Source: Paenibacillus albus
Lineage (GTDB): Bacteria; Bacillota; Bacilli; Paenibacillales; Paenibacillaceae
DNA length: 64,000 nt
Direction: 5' to 3'
Assembly (NCBI RefSeq): GCF_003952225.1
Contig: NZ_CP034437.1
Location: 124,001 to 188,000, forward strand
The notes beneath the pieces were generated by a model. The model made no database searches and was not told the origin of the DNA. It saw nothing but the letters and a program-made list of their open reading frames with translations. The position numbers were made by a program, and so were the translations under genes. Numbering within the stretch: position 1 is the stretch's first letter; each line of letters starts with the position of its first letter. Positions 33,402 through 42,417 of the stretch are shown piece after piece.

Positions 33402-33869
33402 TTAGTATAAGTATAACCCAATCAGGTCACGCCCAACAATATCAGGTATAAACATACGACTAACACCAATTTGTACTGCCCCATATTCTTTCACATAATG
33501 ACTAATAAGTTCGGTTTTTGCTTCAAAAGCAACGAACCCGTTACCGCCAAGTTCCATGTGCCTTTGGCAAGCAAAAGCAAATAAATGGTGAGCTACATAC
33601 TTATATTGATCGTGTGGAGGACGGTTCATTGGGTTCTTCTCGATAAGATGGACCCACATATGGTCACCGCGATTTTCAAGTGCAATAGCTCCTTCGATTC
33701 GATTTGAGCCTACTATGCATAGCTTATAGACCTCTACATCAGGGAATCGAAAATAGCTCTTCCAGTTAAATCCTGATGTCCATGTCGGCCTCATGTTTAC
33801 AACCTCATTCTTAACCATTGGTTGAATGTTAACTTGAACACGCCGGCCAGTATGATTTTCGACTAACAT
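33402..33869 (-). CDS. GNAT-fold protein, possibly acetyltransferase
   Basis: 155 residues. The strand-helix order (CIVGSNRIEGAIALENRGDHMWVHLIEKNP, then HHLFAFACQRHMELGGNGFVAFEA, then LISHYVKEYGAVQIG) is GNAT-like, but the canonical Q/RxxGxG/A acetyl-CoA loop is not obvious. Known relatives are small stand-alone proteins often beside a tiny partner gene, as here. AGAGGTG precedes the ATG. AT-rich codon use compared with flanking genes suggests recent acquisition. Confidence 0.55.
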   Translation of the reverse strand: MLVENHTGRRVQVNIQPMVKNEVVNMRPTWTSGFNWKSYFRFPDVEVYKLCIVGSNRIEGAIALENRGDHMWVHLIEKNPMNRPPHDQYKYVAHHLFAFACQRHMELGGNGFVAFEAKTELISHYVKEYGAVQIGVSRMFIPDIVGRDLIGLYLY

Positions 33870-33922
33870 TTAAGCACCTCTGTGTGAGTATCTATAAAAC
33901 TTGCATAATTCATAGCAATTCT

Positions 33923-33954
33923 AAAAACGCAGCTGAAACCCAGCTGCGTTTTTT
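33923..33954. terminator. Strong bidirectional terminator
   Basis: ACGCAGCTG/CAGCTGCGT perfect 9-bp stem flanked by five A and six T residues. On the minus strand it ends the DUF1854 gene transcript. Confidence 0.9.
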
Positions 33955-34004
33955 GTTATTCGAAGGCACTCTCCACCAGCGCTCGAATGCTTCTATATTA
34001 CGGT

Positions 34005-34505
34005 TTACAATACCTCTTCCAGCTGCTTCCGACTGTGCGCATCCAGCTGCCGCCAATCGGCAATTTCGCAGCGCTTGCCGCTAATGTCCGAGAGCACCAC
34101 GCGCCCCTCGCCCGGATATTGCATGAACTCATGCAGATTGCGCATTACGATGCGAGTCGCTCCAAGGTGCGTCTGCAGCTCCCATATCCATAGATCCGAC
34201 CTGTTCTTCACGCTGTCCACTCGCGTAACGCGCGGCATGAAATAGCGCAGCTGCAGCTCCTTCTCAAGCTCCGCAGCGCTCTCTTCATAGAGATCCTTTA
34301 CGTCAGCGACGATACCCAGCTCCTCGCCCTTAGAGTTCCGAATCGAGATATACTGCGTCGCATAGAGGAACGGGAAAGCACGGTACACTTCAAGCTCGTC
34401 ATACGTCTTGCCGTCCACGATGCCTTGAAGCACGCCGCCCTCCCCTCGGCTGAAGTAGACGTCATCCGGCGAGAAGAGCCGGATATCATACTTATCTATC
34501 TCCAT
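34005..34505 (-). CDS. DUF1854 domain protein, ABC transporter partner
   Basis: 166 residues matching the DUF1854 pattern (DIRLFSPDDVYFSRGEGGVLQGIVDGKTYDELEVYRAFPF, then ISIRNSKGEELGIV and a C-terminal DISGKRCEIADWRQLDAHSRKQLEEVL). DUF1854 genes habitually follow an ABC exporter gene. Here the start codon overlaps the transporter stop by one base (TAATG), so the two are translationally coupled. Role unknown; probably a cytosolic accessory of the transporter. Confidence 0.85.
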   Translation of the reverse strand: MEIDKYDIRLFSPDDVYFSRGEGGVLQGIVDGKTYDELEVYRAFPFLYATQYISIRNSKGEELGIVADVKDLYEESAAELEKELQLRYFMPRVTRVDSVKNRSDLWIWELQTHLGATRIVMRNLHEFMQYPGEGRVVLSDISGKRCEIADWRQLDAHSRKQLEEVL

Positions 34506-36697
34506 TAACCTTCAACCCCCTTAATCTTGGACAGCTCGCGCTGCGCATCCACAAGCTTGCGGTATACGCCGTCTTCCTTGTCGAGAAGCTCCTCATGCGT
34601 GCCGACCTCCACGATCTTGCCCCGCTCAAGCACGACGAGCCGGTCTGCATTGCGAAGCGTGGACAGACGGTGCGCGATGGCGAATGTCGTCCGGCCTTTG
34701 ACCAGACGCGAGATCGCTTCTTGGATCTGCCGCTCAGTCTCGGTATCTACGGATGCCGTCGCTTCATCCAGAATGAGAATACGTGGATCGTGGATGATGG
34801 CGCGGGCGATGGCTACCCGCTGCTTCTCCCCGCCGGAGAGCTTATGGCCGCGCTCGCCTACTCGCGTATCGTAGCCGTCCGGCAGCCGAACGATGAAGTC
34901 ATGCGCATTGGCGATCTTCGCAGCCCGCATAATCTCAAGCGGCGTTGCATCCGGCTTCGAGTATGCGATGTTCTCAGCAATCGTTCCGTCGAACAGAAAC
35001 GTCTCCTGCAGCACAACGCCGATCTGCTTGCGCAGGTCAGTCTGGCCGATGCTGCGCAGGTCCGTGCCGTCAATCCGGATCGCGCCTTCATCCGTATCAT
35101 AGAATCGGCAGATCAAGTTGATGAACGTCGACTTGCCTGCGCCGGAATGGCCGACCAAGCCGACCATCTCGCCTGCCCGAACGGTCAGATTCACCTCTTT
35201 AAGAACAGGATGATGCCTCTCATAGCCATAGGTCACGCCCTCGAATTCGACCTCGCCCTTAATAACTCCAAGGGATACTGGATCCCGTACATCCGGCACG
35301 TCGGAAGGCGTATCCATAATCTCGAATACACGGTGAGCAGCCGCCATCGCATTGCTCGCCCAGTTAATCATCTGACTGACCCACTGAAGCGGACCGAAGA
35401 GCATGCCGAGGTACGCGATCAGCGCCATCAGTACACCGAGCTGCATATTATCGTGCAGCACTTTGTTGCCTCCGTTATACCAGATCAGAAGCGTACCAAG
35501 CCCCGCAATAAAGGCAAAGGCAGGAAACATAAACGACCAGAGCCCTTCCATGCGGATATTCCGCTGCACGACTTCTTTGTTCGCTTCCGCATAGCGGGAC
35601 AGCTCATCCCGCTCACGGCCAAACGCCTTCACGACGCGAATGCCTTGCAGCGAGTCCCCGACAAGCGTGTTGAGCCTGAATATGGAACGCCACTGCTGAT
35701 ACCAGCGCCGCCCGATCTTGGGCCATATCGTCATTGACAACGCAACCATAACCGGTACGGGAAGTATGGCGTACAACGTCAGCTGCCAATCAAGTCCGAA
35801 CATAATAACAAAGATTGCAATAACCTTCAGCAGTTCCGCCGATATGAACACGACGCCATCGGTCATGAACTGCCGCATCGCCTCGGAATCGTTATTCACC
35901 CTGCCAATGAATTGGCTCGTCTGCCTGCGATCGAAGAATGCGAGTGAGAGCCGCATGAGCGAGCTGTAAACATCTTTGCGAAGATCACCCATTAGCTTGG
36001 AGCCGACCCACACGCCGATCAGGCCGCGAATTGTCTGCATTACTGCCATAAGCAGCATGGTTGCACCAAGCCCAAGCACGACGAGCAGCAGCGTCGAACC
36101 AAGATCCTTCGGACCGAGCACATCGTCGATAATGACTTTCGTCAGATAAGGCGGCACCAGCTCGACAAGCGTTGTCGTAATCAATAGGCAGGCAGCCACC
36201 ACCATCTGCAGCTTATACGGTTTCGTGTAACGAAGCATCCTCGCTGCAACCTTCGAATTGTCTTTGCAGAATTGGCATACCTGCGTGCCGTCCGATAGCG
36301 GATTGCCACAGCTGTGACAGTTGCGGGGCTGTTCCCGCTCCGAGAGAACAGGGCGATCTTCACCTTTGGCAAGTGCGCCGATCAGCTTTGCAGCGAAGCT
36401 GAACGCCGGCGATAGTGCTGCTGTATAGCGCACAATGACAACAGGTCCCTTGCTCGTATCCGCAACCAGCGTACCGCCGCCGACAGCGCTGACCGCGCGC
36501 GCATCTGTAAGCGCAGGTACTGCCAGCTGAAGCAGCTGCGTTCCGTCCTTCCGCCACACTGTAACTGCTTGCTCCGTAATTGCCAGCCATTGCTCCCCGA
36601 AACGGCCATCCTCCAGTAAATCGGTCTTTCCGCTGAACAACAGCTCAGCCGTTAATTGCTTCCTAAGTGCCTCCGGAAGCTGACTTTGGATCGACAT
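34505..36697 (-). CDS. ABC exporter (permease-ATPase fusion) with N-terminal domain and zinc ribbon
   Basis: 730 residues. Residues 1-120 form a beta-rich PH-like domain (QWLAITEQAVTVWRKDGTQLL). A zinc-ribbon follows with C127/C130/C141/C144 (CHSCG...CQFC). Six transmembrane helices (about 160-440) lead to an ATPase domain with GHSGAGKST (Walker A), LSGGEKQR (signature) and ILILDEAT (Walker B). The type IV exporter core is standard; the extra N-terminus is typical of the DUF1854-linked group. ATG at 36697 has GGGAGG six bases upstream; a long open stretch further upstream overlaps the promoter and is not coding. Substrate unknown. Confidence 0.92.
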   Translation of the reverse strand: MSIQSQLPEALRKQLTAELLFSGKTDLLEDGRFGEQWLAITEQAVTVWRKDGTQLLQLAVPALTDARAVSAVGGGTLVADTSKGPVVIVRYTAALSPAFSFAAKLIGALAKGEDRPVLSEREQPRNCHSCGNPLSDGTQVCQFCKDNSKVAARMLRYTKPYKLQMVVAACLLITTTLVELVPPYLTKVIIDDVLGPKDLGSTLLLVVLGLGATMLLMAVMQTIRGLIGVWVGSKLMGDLRKDVYSSLMRLSLAFFDRRQTSQFIGRVNNDSEAMRQFMTDGVVFISAELLKVIAIFVIMFGLDWQLTLYAILPVPVMVALSMTIWPKIGRRWYQQWRSIFRLNTLVGDSLQGIRVVKAFGRERDELSRYAEANKEVVQRNIRMEGLWSFMFPAFAFIAGLGTLLIWYNGGNKVLHDNMQLGVLMALIAYLGMLFGPLQWVSQMINWASNAMAAAHRVFEIMDTPSDVPDVRDPVSLGVIKGEVEFEGVTYGYERHHPVLKEVNLTVRAGEMVGLVGHSGAGKSTFINLICRFYDTDEGAIRIDGTDLRSIGQTDLRKQIGVVLQETFLFDGTIAENIAYSKPDATPLEIMRAAKIANAHDFIVRLPDGYDTRVGERGHKLSGGEKQRVAIARAIIHDPRILILDEATASVDTETERQIQEAISRLVKGRTTFAIAHRLSTLRNADRLVVLERGKIVEVGTHEELLDKEDGVYRKLVDAQRELSKIKGVEG

Positions 36698-36777
36698 GGT
36701 TTCCTCCCATTCTTCAATCGCATGATATCGGAATATTGATTCAACGCTTACACCACTCTGTCCCGTTCTGTATAATG

Positions 36778-36791
36778 CGAATGTATGTTCG
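36778..36791. promoter_or_regulatory. LexA-like box in the ABC exporter promoter
   Basis: CGAATGTATGTTCG differs at one base from CGAAC-N4-GTTCG and lies at the expected transcription start of the promoter at 36797-36825. Confidence 0.4.
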
Positions 36792-36796
36792 CTATT

Positions 36797-36825
36797 AGCA
36801 TAATATATCCTGCTTAATTTGTAAA
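36797..36825 (-). promoter_or_regulatory. Promoter of the ABC exporter/DUF1854 operon
   Basis: Minus strand TTTACA (36825-36820), 17-bp spacer, TATGCT (36802-36797). Confidence 0.55.
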
Positions 36826-37005
36826 CTTCATCCAAAAAATTTTCTTCAGAAAGTTCACTAAAGTTAGTTAATGCAACCGCACTCCTCATCGCCACAACGG
36901 CAAAGAGCCCAAGCAAGCTCATGCTCGCTCGGGCCTTCCTATTTCGCATAAAATAAGCCATTTTCGGGGATGCTACCTTCTGCCTCTAAGGTTGGAATGT
37001 TCTTC

Positions 37006-37212
37006 CTATGGTGACTTTCCAGCGCCCTGGCGCTGCTGCCCATTCTGCTTCTTATGCTGCAAATACCGTTTGAGCAGCTTCTTTCCGGTAATGAAGTACC
37101 AAACGATCAGCGGCGCGATAATGTTAATACCCAGAATGAGGCAAACGACGATCCACATAAACCATTCCGTATTGAACACGTTCTGATAGATCCAAGAGTG
37201 ATAGAAATCCAT
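37006..37212 (-). CDS. Small membrane protein divergent from gerA
   Basis: 68 residues: a short N-terminal part (MDFYHSWIYQNVFNTEWF), one long or two short hydrophobic helices (MWIVVCLILGINIIAPLIVWYFITG) and a basic cytoplasmic tail (KKLLKRYLQHKKQ). AAGGAG is 10 bases before the ATG at 37212. It is divergent from the germination operon, 105 bp away. No family recognised; a link to spores is only suggested by position. Confidence 0.6.
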   Translation of the reverse strand: MDFYHSWIYQNVFNTEWFMWIVVCLILGINIIAPLIVWYFITGKKLLKRYLQHKKQNGQQRQGAGKSP

Positions 37213-37317
37213 GCCGGCCTGGCTCCTTTGCCCTGTTCTGCCATAACACGCATAAATGCAGTTGTTATTGTAAGCAGGCAAGTTCTCGTCTATACCAGTC
37301 AGGAGAAAGGAGAAAGG

Positions 37318-38913
37318 ATGAAGTCGAACATGACCGCAAACAAAACAGAGCAGAAGGACAAGACGGAACAAGCCGTACGGACAGCACAGGCCATACAGGA
37401 GGAGCGGCTTAGCACCTCTTTCACGCCGGAGCTTGCAGATAATATCGCGATTATTGATGCCTTGCTCGGGAAAAGCACTGATGTACAGCAGCGTGAGTTC
37501 CGGCTATGCGGCAATCCCCAGTTTCCCGGTTTCTGCTTTTTTGTCGACGGGCTGGCGGATACGCTCATCGTCGAAGCGATTCTCAAGGCGCTCATCGTAT
37601 TCGGTGAAGATTTGCATCGCAATCCCGCAGCGATCCCGACAGCGGAGGATCTTCGGACGACACTGCTCGTGAACGCTTCAGCGAAGACATCGACCGGGAT
37701 GCGAGAAGGCATTGCCGCTATCATGTCCGGTGATACGCTTGTTCTCGTTCAAGGGATGAAGGAAGCGATTATCGTTAGCTCCAAGGGATGGAAAGACAGA
37801 GGCGTTGAAGAGCCATCGTCGGAAAATAACGTTCGCGGTCCGCGAGACGGCTTCACCGAGAGCATTCGTACCAATACGGCGCATGTACGCAGACGCATCA
37901 AGGATCCGCAGCTGCGGTTAGATGCGATGGTCATCGGTACTCGTTCGCAGACAGATATCAACATCGCCTACATCAAGGACATTGTGAAGGTAGGGCTTGT
38001 GGAAGAAGTCAAAAGACGGCTGAGCAGCATTCAAATCGATGCGATTCTAGAGAGCGGCTATATCGAGGAGCTTATCGAAGACGCGCCGCTGTCTCCGTTC
38101 AATACGATTCAGAGCACGGAGCGGCCGGACAAAGTCGCTTCTGCGCTGCTCGAAGGCAGAGTCGCCATCTTCATCGACAATACGCCGGTCGTCCTCATCG
38201 TGCCGACTTTCTTCTGGCAGTTCATTCAAGCGCCGGACGACTATTATAATCGCTACTGGGTCGGTTCTTTCTTTCGCAGCGTGCGCTACCTCGCACTCAT
38301 AATCAGCCTCGTGCTGCCGTCCATCTATGTCATGCTCGTCTCGTTTCATCACGAGATGATTCCGACCGCGCTCGCGCTTACGATTGCCTCTGGCCGCGAG
38401 GTGGTGCCGTTCCCGGTGCTGCTGGAAGCGTTAATGCTGGAGATCGCGTTCGAGCTCATGCGCGAAGCCGGCCTGCGAATGCCGAAGCCGATCGGACAAG
38501 CGGTCAGCATCGTAGGCTCGCTCATTATCGGACAGGCAGCCGTGCAGGCGGGGCTTGTTTCCCCGTTCATGGTCATCGTCGTCGCGATTACGGAAATTTC
38601 GTCCTTCGCCATTCCGAGCTACTCCTCGTCGCTCGCGCTGCGCATCTTCCGTTTCCCGCTTCTTATCGCTTCCGGCGTGTTCGGCCTGCTCGGCTTCGCG
38701 ACTGTATTCTTCGCCCTGCTGCTGCATGCGCTGTCGATCCGCTCCTTCGGCGAATCGTACTTGGCGCCGGCAAGCCCATTCCGCCCGGCGGATCAACGTG
38801 ACACCCTGCTGCGGATGCCAATCTGGATGATGAATGATCGACCTGATTTTGCCAAAGATACGAAGCGGCAAGGGGAGCATCAAATGCCAAAGCAAACACC
38901 TAAGGGAGGTTGA
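37318..38913 (+). CDS. Spore germination protein, GerA family A subunit
   Basis: 531 residues. The cytosolic N-terminal half has the family core (LVQGMKEAIIVSSKGWKDRGVEEPSSENNVRGPRDGFTESIRTNTAHVRRRIKDPQLR, about residues 155-210). At least five transmembrane helices follow from about residue 300. A subunits form the receptor/ion channel in the spore inner membrane that opens on nutrient binding. ATG at 37318 follows AAAGGAG five bases upstream; open frame before it is noncoding. First gene of a gerA-gerC-gerB operon. The germinant is unknown. Confidence 0.93.
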   Translation: MKSNMTANKTEQKDKTEQAVRTAQAIQEERLSTSFTPELADNIAIIDALLGKSTDVQQREFRLCGNPQFPGFCFFVDGLADTLIVEAILKALIVFGEDLHRNPAAIPTAEDLRTTLLVNASAKTSTGMREGIAAIMSGDTLVLVQGMKEAIIVSSKGWKDRGVEEPSSENNVRGPRDGFTESIRTNTAHVRRRIKDPQLRLDAMVIGTRSQTDINIAYIKDIVKVGLVEEVKRRLSSIQIDAILESGYIEELIEDAPLSPFNTIQSTERPDKVASALLEGRVAIFIDNTPVVLIVPTFFWQFIQAPDDYYNRYWVGSFFRSVRYLALIISLVLPSIYVMLVSFHHEMIPTALALTIASGREVVPFPVLLEALMLEIAFELMREAGLRMPKPIGQAVSIVGSLIIGQAAVQAGLVSPFMVIVVAITEISSFAIPSYSSSLALRIFRFPLLIASGVFGLLGFATVFFALLLHALSIRSFGESYLAPASPFRPADQRDTLLRMPIWMMNDRPDFAKDTKRQGEHQMPKQTPKGG

Positions 38914-38920
38914 GCCAACA

Positions 38921-40111
38921 ATGTTAAAACGAGCTGCCGTGCTGCTGCTCAGCCTCCTCATCCTGCTATCCCAAACCGCGTGCCTTGGGCTGAGGCAAAT
39001 TAATGAACTCGCGCTCGTTACTGCCGTCGGCCTCGATCTTGGCGAAAAGCCGGGTACGGTCCGGGTGTCGGTCCAGATTATTCGCCCCGCCGATGCGCGC
39101 GGGCAGACCGGTGCCCCTTCAGGCGGAACAGGGCAGCCGATCTACTCCATCAGCGCGGAGGGAGAGACGATCTTCGATGCGATCCGCAATCTTGGCCGGT
39201 TCTCGTCGCGGCGCGTTTACTGGGCTCATAATTTTGTCATCGTTATGCATGAAGACTACGCCAAGAAGGGCATCGAGGATATGGTCGACTTCTTCACCCG
39301 CAACCACGAGCTTCGCATGAGCACATGGGTCGCGGTAACGCCGGACCGGCCTGATGAAGTCATTGCCACCATTACGGGTCTTGAAGTCGTGCCCGGCGAG
39401 GCCATTGACCGATTGTTCCGTAATAACCATATCGTCGGTCGTGCGCCTGCGAGCAATATGATGAATCTCGAGGAAGCCTTCTTAAGCAGCTCGACGGAAC
39501 CTGTTTTGGCCAAAGTAACTCTCATTCCGCGAGGCATCTCCAATAAAAAGCCAGAGGAGCACGGCTCAGTGGAGCAGGTGGATCTCGCCGGCGCAGCAGC
39601 GTTTCAAGGTGACAAAATGGTCGGTTGGCTGAATACGAAGGAAACGCGCGGTCTCCTCTTCTTCCTGGAGCGGCTTGGCAGCGGCATTGAAGTCGTCAAA
39701 TGCACCAATAACAATGAGAAGCTGTCCGTTGAGTTCAAGGAGACCCGGACGAATGTAACCCCGAGCTTCCCGAATAAAGAGCCTCACTTCCGCATTCAGA
39801 TTAAGACGAATGCAGATATCGTAGAGAGCGGATGCGGTATTAATTTGGATGAAGGGGTGCGGGAGGCGGCACAGAAGAAACTCGAGGAACAGCTGAAGCT
39901 CGATATTACGAGCGTCCTGAACAAGGCGCAGAAGAGCTACCACTCTGATTTTCTCAAGCTCGGAGATGTGTTCCGGAATAAGTATCCGATGGAGTGGCGG
40001 CGCGTGAAGCAGAATTGGGACCTGATGTTTGCGAGGGCTACGTTCGATGTAGAAGTGAAGGCGACGATCAAAAGCGGCGTAGTTAAAGCGGTTGGGACGG
40101 AAATCAGATGA
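38921..40111 (+). CDS. Spore germination lipoprotein, Ger(x)C family
   Basis: 396 residues with a lipoprotein signal (MLKRAAVLLLSLLILLSQTAC, lipobox LSQTAC with Cys at 21) and the C-subunit sequence LRQINELALVTAVGLDLGE. The protein should be attached to the outer face of the spore inner membrane and is needed for receptor stability. GGGAGG precedes the ATG, eight bases after the gerA stop. Confidence 0.93.
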   Translation: MLKRAAVLLLSLLILLSQTACLGLRQINELALVTAVGLDLGEKPGTVRVSVQIIRPADARGQTGAPSGGTGQPIYSISAEGETIFDAIRNLGRFSSRRVYWAHNFVIVMHEDYAKKGIEDMVDFFTRNHELRMSTWVAVTPDRPDEVIATITGLEVVPGEAIDRLFRNNHIVGRAPASNMMNLEEAFLSSSTEPVLAKVTLIPRGISNKKPEEHGSVEQVDLAGAAAFQGDKMVGWLNTKETRGLLFFLERLGSGIEVVKCTNNNEKLSVEFKETRTNVTPSFPNKEPHFRIQIKTNADIVESGCGINLDEGVREAAQKKLEEQLKLDITSVLNKAQKSYHSDFLKLGDVFRNKYPMEWRRVKQNWDLMFARATFDVEVKATIKSGVVKAVGTEIR

Positions 40112-41214
40112 ATCAGCAAAGCAAATTTCAAATTACGAACGGCATGTTCATCGCGATGATGGTCAATCTCGTCTTCGTCAAGGCGATCGGCGTGACGCAA
40201 GGCGTACTCGCCCGTGCCATCGGTCAGGACATGTGGATCGCCACCCTTCTGGGAACGCTCCAAGGGATGGCCATGATGTACATCACCTACCTGATTCTGC
40301 GCAAAACACCGGACCTCGATCTCATGTCGCTCAGTCAGAAGCTGCTGGGCAAATGGTTCGGCAAGCTCATCGCCCTGGTCATCTTCTTGTTCTTCCTGGC
40401 TGGCTTCGGGCCGATCATGCTTACCTTCGTCTATCATTTGCAGGACTACTTCTTGCCGGAAGCTCCGCTTATTCTGTTCATCGTCGCCCCACTGCTCGTC
40501 GGTGCGCTAGGCTGCTATTACGGGCTGGAGGTGATGGCTCGGCTCGCGCTTGTCGGGCTGCTCTTTATTTTTCTCCTGAATGTGCTCATTATTATCGGCT
40601 CCACGCATGAATTCGATATTCGGAATTTGCTGCCTGTCCTGGAGAACGGGTTTCCCCGCACCTTCGTCGCCAGCTTGAATTTCGACACCGATTGGGCACT
40701 CGCGACGATGCTGGCGGCAGTTATTATGCCCTCGCTGAAGAACGCGGGCAGAATTGGCGGCACGACGGGAATGATTGGGATTGCGGCAAGCGGACTGCTC
40801 ACCATGATTTGGTCCATCCTCGAAGGTGCCGTTCTCTCCTCAGAGGTGACAAGCCAGTATACCGTTTCTTGCATGAAATTAGCTCGCAATTCGCATATCG
40901 GAACTTTCCTGCAGCGCTACGAGATGATTATGATCGCCTTGTATTCCATCCCGATTCTGTTCGAGGTCATGTTCTGCATCTACGCGACGTCGGTATGCGC
41001 CACGCGCATCGTCGGCCTCAAGAGCAACCGGCTAATGATCCCGGTCGTCAGCATCATTCTTGGCGTGTTCGGCTATTGGATTGTGGATGATCATTATCGG
41101 GCGATTGATTATCTTGAGGTGACGTGGCCTCGGATCGCACTTCCTATTGCTTTCGGCTTGCCGGCGCTGATGCTCCTTCTGCGACTGATGCTCGGCAAGA
41201 AGCTAAACAATTAA
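40108..41214 (+). CDS. Spore germination permease, GerB family
   Basis: 368 residues with ten predicted membrane helices of the APC-type fold, the presumed germinant-binding subunit. Starts in ATGA overlap with the gerC stop, so the three genes form one coupled operon. Typical length and the conserved opening (FQITNGMFIAMMVNLVFVKAIGVTQGVLARAIGQDMWIA) are present. A hairpin follows the stop. Confidence 0.93.
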   Translation: MNQQSKFQITNGMFIAMMVNLVFVKAIGVTQGVLARAIGQDMWIATLLGTLQGMAMMYITYLILRKTPDLDLMSLSQKLLGKWFGKLIALVIFLFFLAGFGPIMLTFVYHLQDYFLPEAPLILFIVAPLLVGALGCYYGLEVMARLALVGLLFIFLLNVLIIIGSTHEFDIRNLLPVLENGFPRTFVASLNFDTDWALATMLAAVIMPSLKNAGRIGGTTGMIGIAASGLLTMIWSILEGAVLSSEVTSQYTVSCMKLARNSHIGTFLQRYEMIMIALYSIPILFEVMFCIYATSVCATRIVGLKSNRLMIPVVSIILGVFGYWIVDDHYRAIDYLEVTWPRIALPIAFGLPALMLLLRLMLGKKLNN

Positions 41215-41216
41215 CC

Positions 41217-41242
41217 CCCGTAATGATTAATCTCATTACGGG
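41217..41242. terminator. Hairpin between convergent gerB and the peptidase gene
   Basis: Perfect 10-bp stem CCCGTAATGA/TCATTACGGG with loop TTAATC. No long T run. Confidence 0.6.
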
Positions 41243-41264
41243 AGCTTGCTTGGTGTACTGCTGA

Positions 41265-41918
41265 TTATAGCGTCATCGCTTGGCCGTATTTGGCAAGGTA
41301 TGCTTCTTTCTCTTTGTAATCCGGCATGATACTTCCAACGAGCCGCCAGAAAGACCGGTCGTGGTTCATATGCGTGAGATGGCACAGCTCATGAATGATG
41401 ACATAATCGATAACCTCAACCGGCGCCATCGCAAGGCGATAGTTGAAGGTCAATTGCTTCTTCGAGCTGCAGCTTCCCCATTTGGTGCTGGAGTCCACGA
41501 TTTCAACCGACTTCGGCGCTGCTTTCAGCTGCTTCTGGTAGCCTTGGATGCGCTGCTGAATCACCTTCTTACAGCTTGCAAAATAAAACTTTCTCAAGCC
41601 AAGTCTGAGCTCCTCTTCCCCAAGTCCCACCGTGTCGATCAATTCATGCAGTTTATAATATCGGCCAAGGTGAAGGAATTTCCCTTCCTCCTGATATTCT
41701 TTTAACTGCATTAATTCACGAGCCTGCTCGAGAGCATCAAGCTTAGCTGTAATTTGTTTCCCATGCTTCCTTACGGCTTGCGCGATACCTTCTTCACCCG
41801 CACCATTAGGCGCCTTAACGGTTACGAATCCGTTCGGCTCGATTTGGATCGAGAGCTTCGCTCCAGGCCCATAGACCACATGAACATCGATGATGCGCTC
41901 TTCAAATTCAATTCTCAT
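41265..41918 (-). CDS. YgjP-like zinc metallopeptidase domain protein
   Basis: 217 residues of the YgjP/WLM (formerly DUF45) group. Zinc motif VIIHELCHLTHMNHDRSFWRLV (HExxH with a third His six residues on, about residues 175-190) and the family region STKWGSCSSKKQLTFNYRLAMAP. Likely cytosolic peptidase of unknown target. ATG at 41918 overlaps the upstream phosphatase gene by 11 bp, so expression is coupled. Confidence 0.88.
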   Translation of the reverse strand: MRIEFEERIIDVHVVYGPGAKLSIQIEPNGFVTVKAPNGAGEEGIAQAVRKHGKQITAKLDALEQARELMQLKEYQEEGKFLHLGRYYKLHELIDTVGLGEEELRLGLRKFYFASCKKVIQQRIQGYQKQLKAAPKSVEIVDSSTKWGSCSSKKQLTFNYRLAMAPVEVIDYVIIHELCHLTHMNHDRSFWRLVGSIMPDYKEKEAYLAKYGQAMTL

Positions 41919-42360
41919 CTGCGGTTGGATACAGCTTCTCAAGCGAAACCCGCTGCTGTGGTTTAATGTTGATCTTGGCTCTAATCGCCTTGGCCTTCTG
42001 CTCCGCGTCCGCCAAGCTATCGCTCAAGCCCAAATTAATCAGCGTCCCCGCTGCAACAGCGCCTGTTCGGCCACCGCCTCCATTGCAGTGGAATCCTACC
42101 TTTTTGCCGCTTTTATAGGCGTCCACTACGAGGTCAATCGCTCGCGCGAACAAGACGTCTTGCGGTTCCGTAGCGTTGTCGCCAAGCGGAACTTGAATCC
42201 ACTCGACATTCTCTTGCGGAAATTCGCTGCCAGTCGCTTCCCCGCGAAGGTCAACAATAACGTCGACCCCTTCGTTCTTAATCATCGCTTCTACATCAGC
42301 CGCTCCACCCATGAAGATGCGGTTCTCGTGAAGAGATTGGTAGTTTTTCTCTAGTGTCAT
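41908..42360 (-). CDS. Dual-specificity-type protein phosphatase, copy 1
   Basis: 150 residues with the cysteine phosphatase signature HCNGGGGRTGA (CX5R: Cys nucleophile, Arg) and an upstream Asp-containing strand VDVIVDLRGEA. It resembles compact bacterial tyrosine/dual-specificity phosphatases. A close paralogue is encoded at 54581-55024 in the arsenic operon, with near-identical openings (EKNYQSLHEN/EKNYHALHEN) and the shared block FMGGAADVEAM. The ribosome site is weak. Substrate unknown. Confidence 0.85.
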   Translation of the reverse strand: MTLEKNYQSLHENRIFMGGAADVEAMIKNEGVDVIVDLRGEATGSEFPQENVEWIQVPLGDNATEPQDVLFARAIDLVVDAYKSGKKVGFHCNGGGGRTGAVAAGTLINLGLSDSLADAEQKAKAIRAKINIKPQQRVSLEKLYPTADEN

Positions 42361-42417
42361 TGCAGAATCAACTCGTTTCCGTTCCGTTATAGACTACATT
42401 ATACATCAGAACGAGTA

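Larger units (their letters stand above)
36698..37005. other. Intergenic region upstream of the ABC exporter
   Basis: No gene in these 308 bases. They hold the exporter promoter and LexA-like box. At 36905-36932 there is a 12-bp stem (GCCCGAGCGAGC/GCTTGCTTGGGC on the minus strand, two G-T pairs) that may end the transcript of the small membrane protein at 37006. Confidence 0.5.

Noticed and set aside
34595-35737. 380-codon open frame on the + strand
   Set aside because: Antisense to the ABC exporter ATPase domain, whose motifs are unmistakable; the + frame has no domain features.
36698-36961. 88-codon N-terminal extension of the ABC exporter
   Set aside because: Covers the promoter, and a strong GGGAGG ribosome site directly precedes the internal ATG at 36697.
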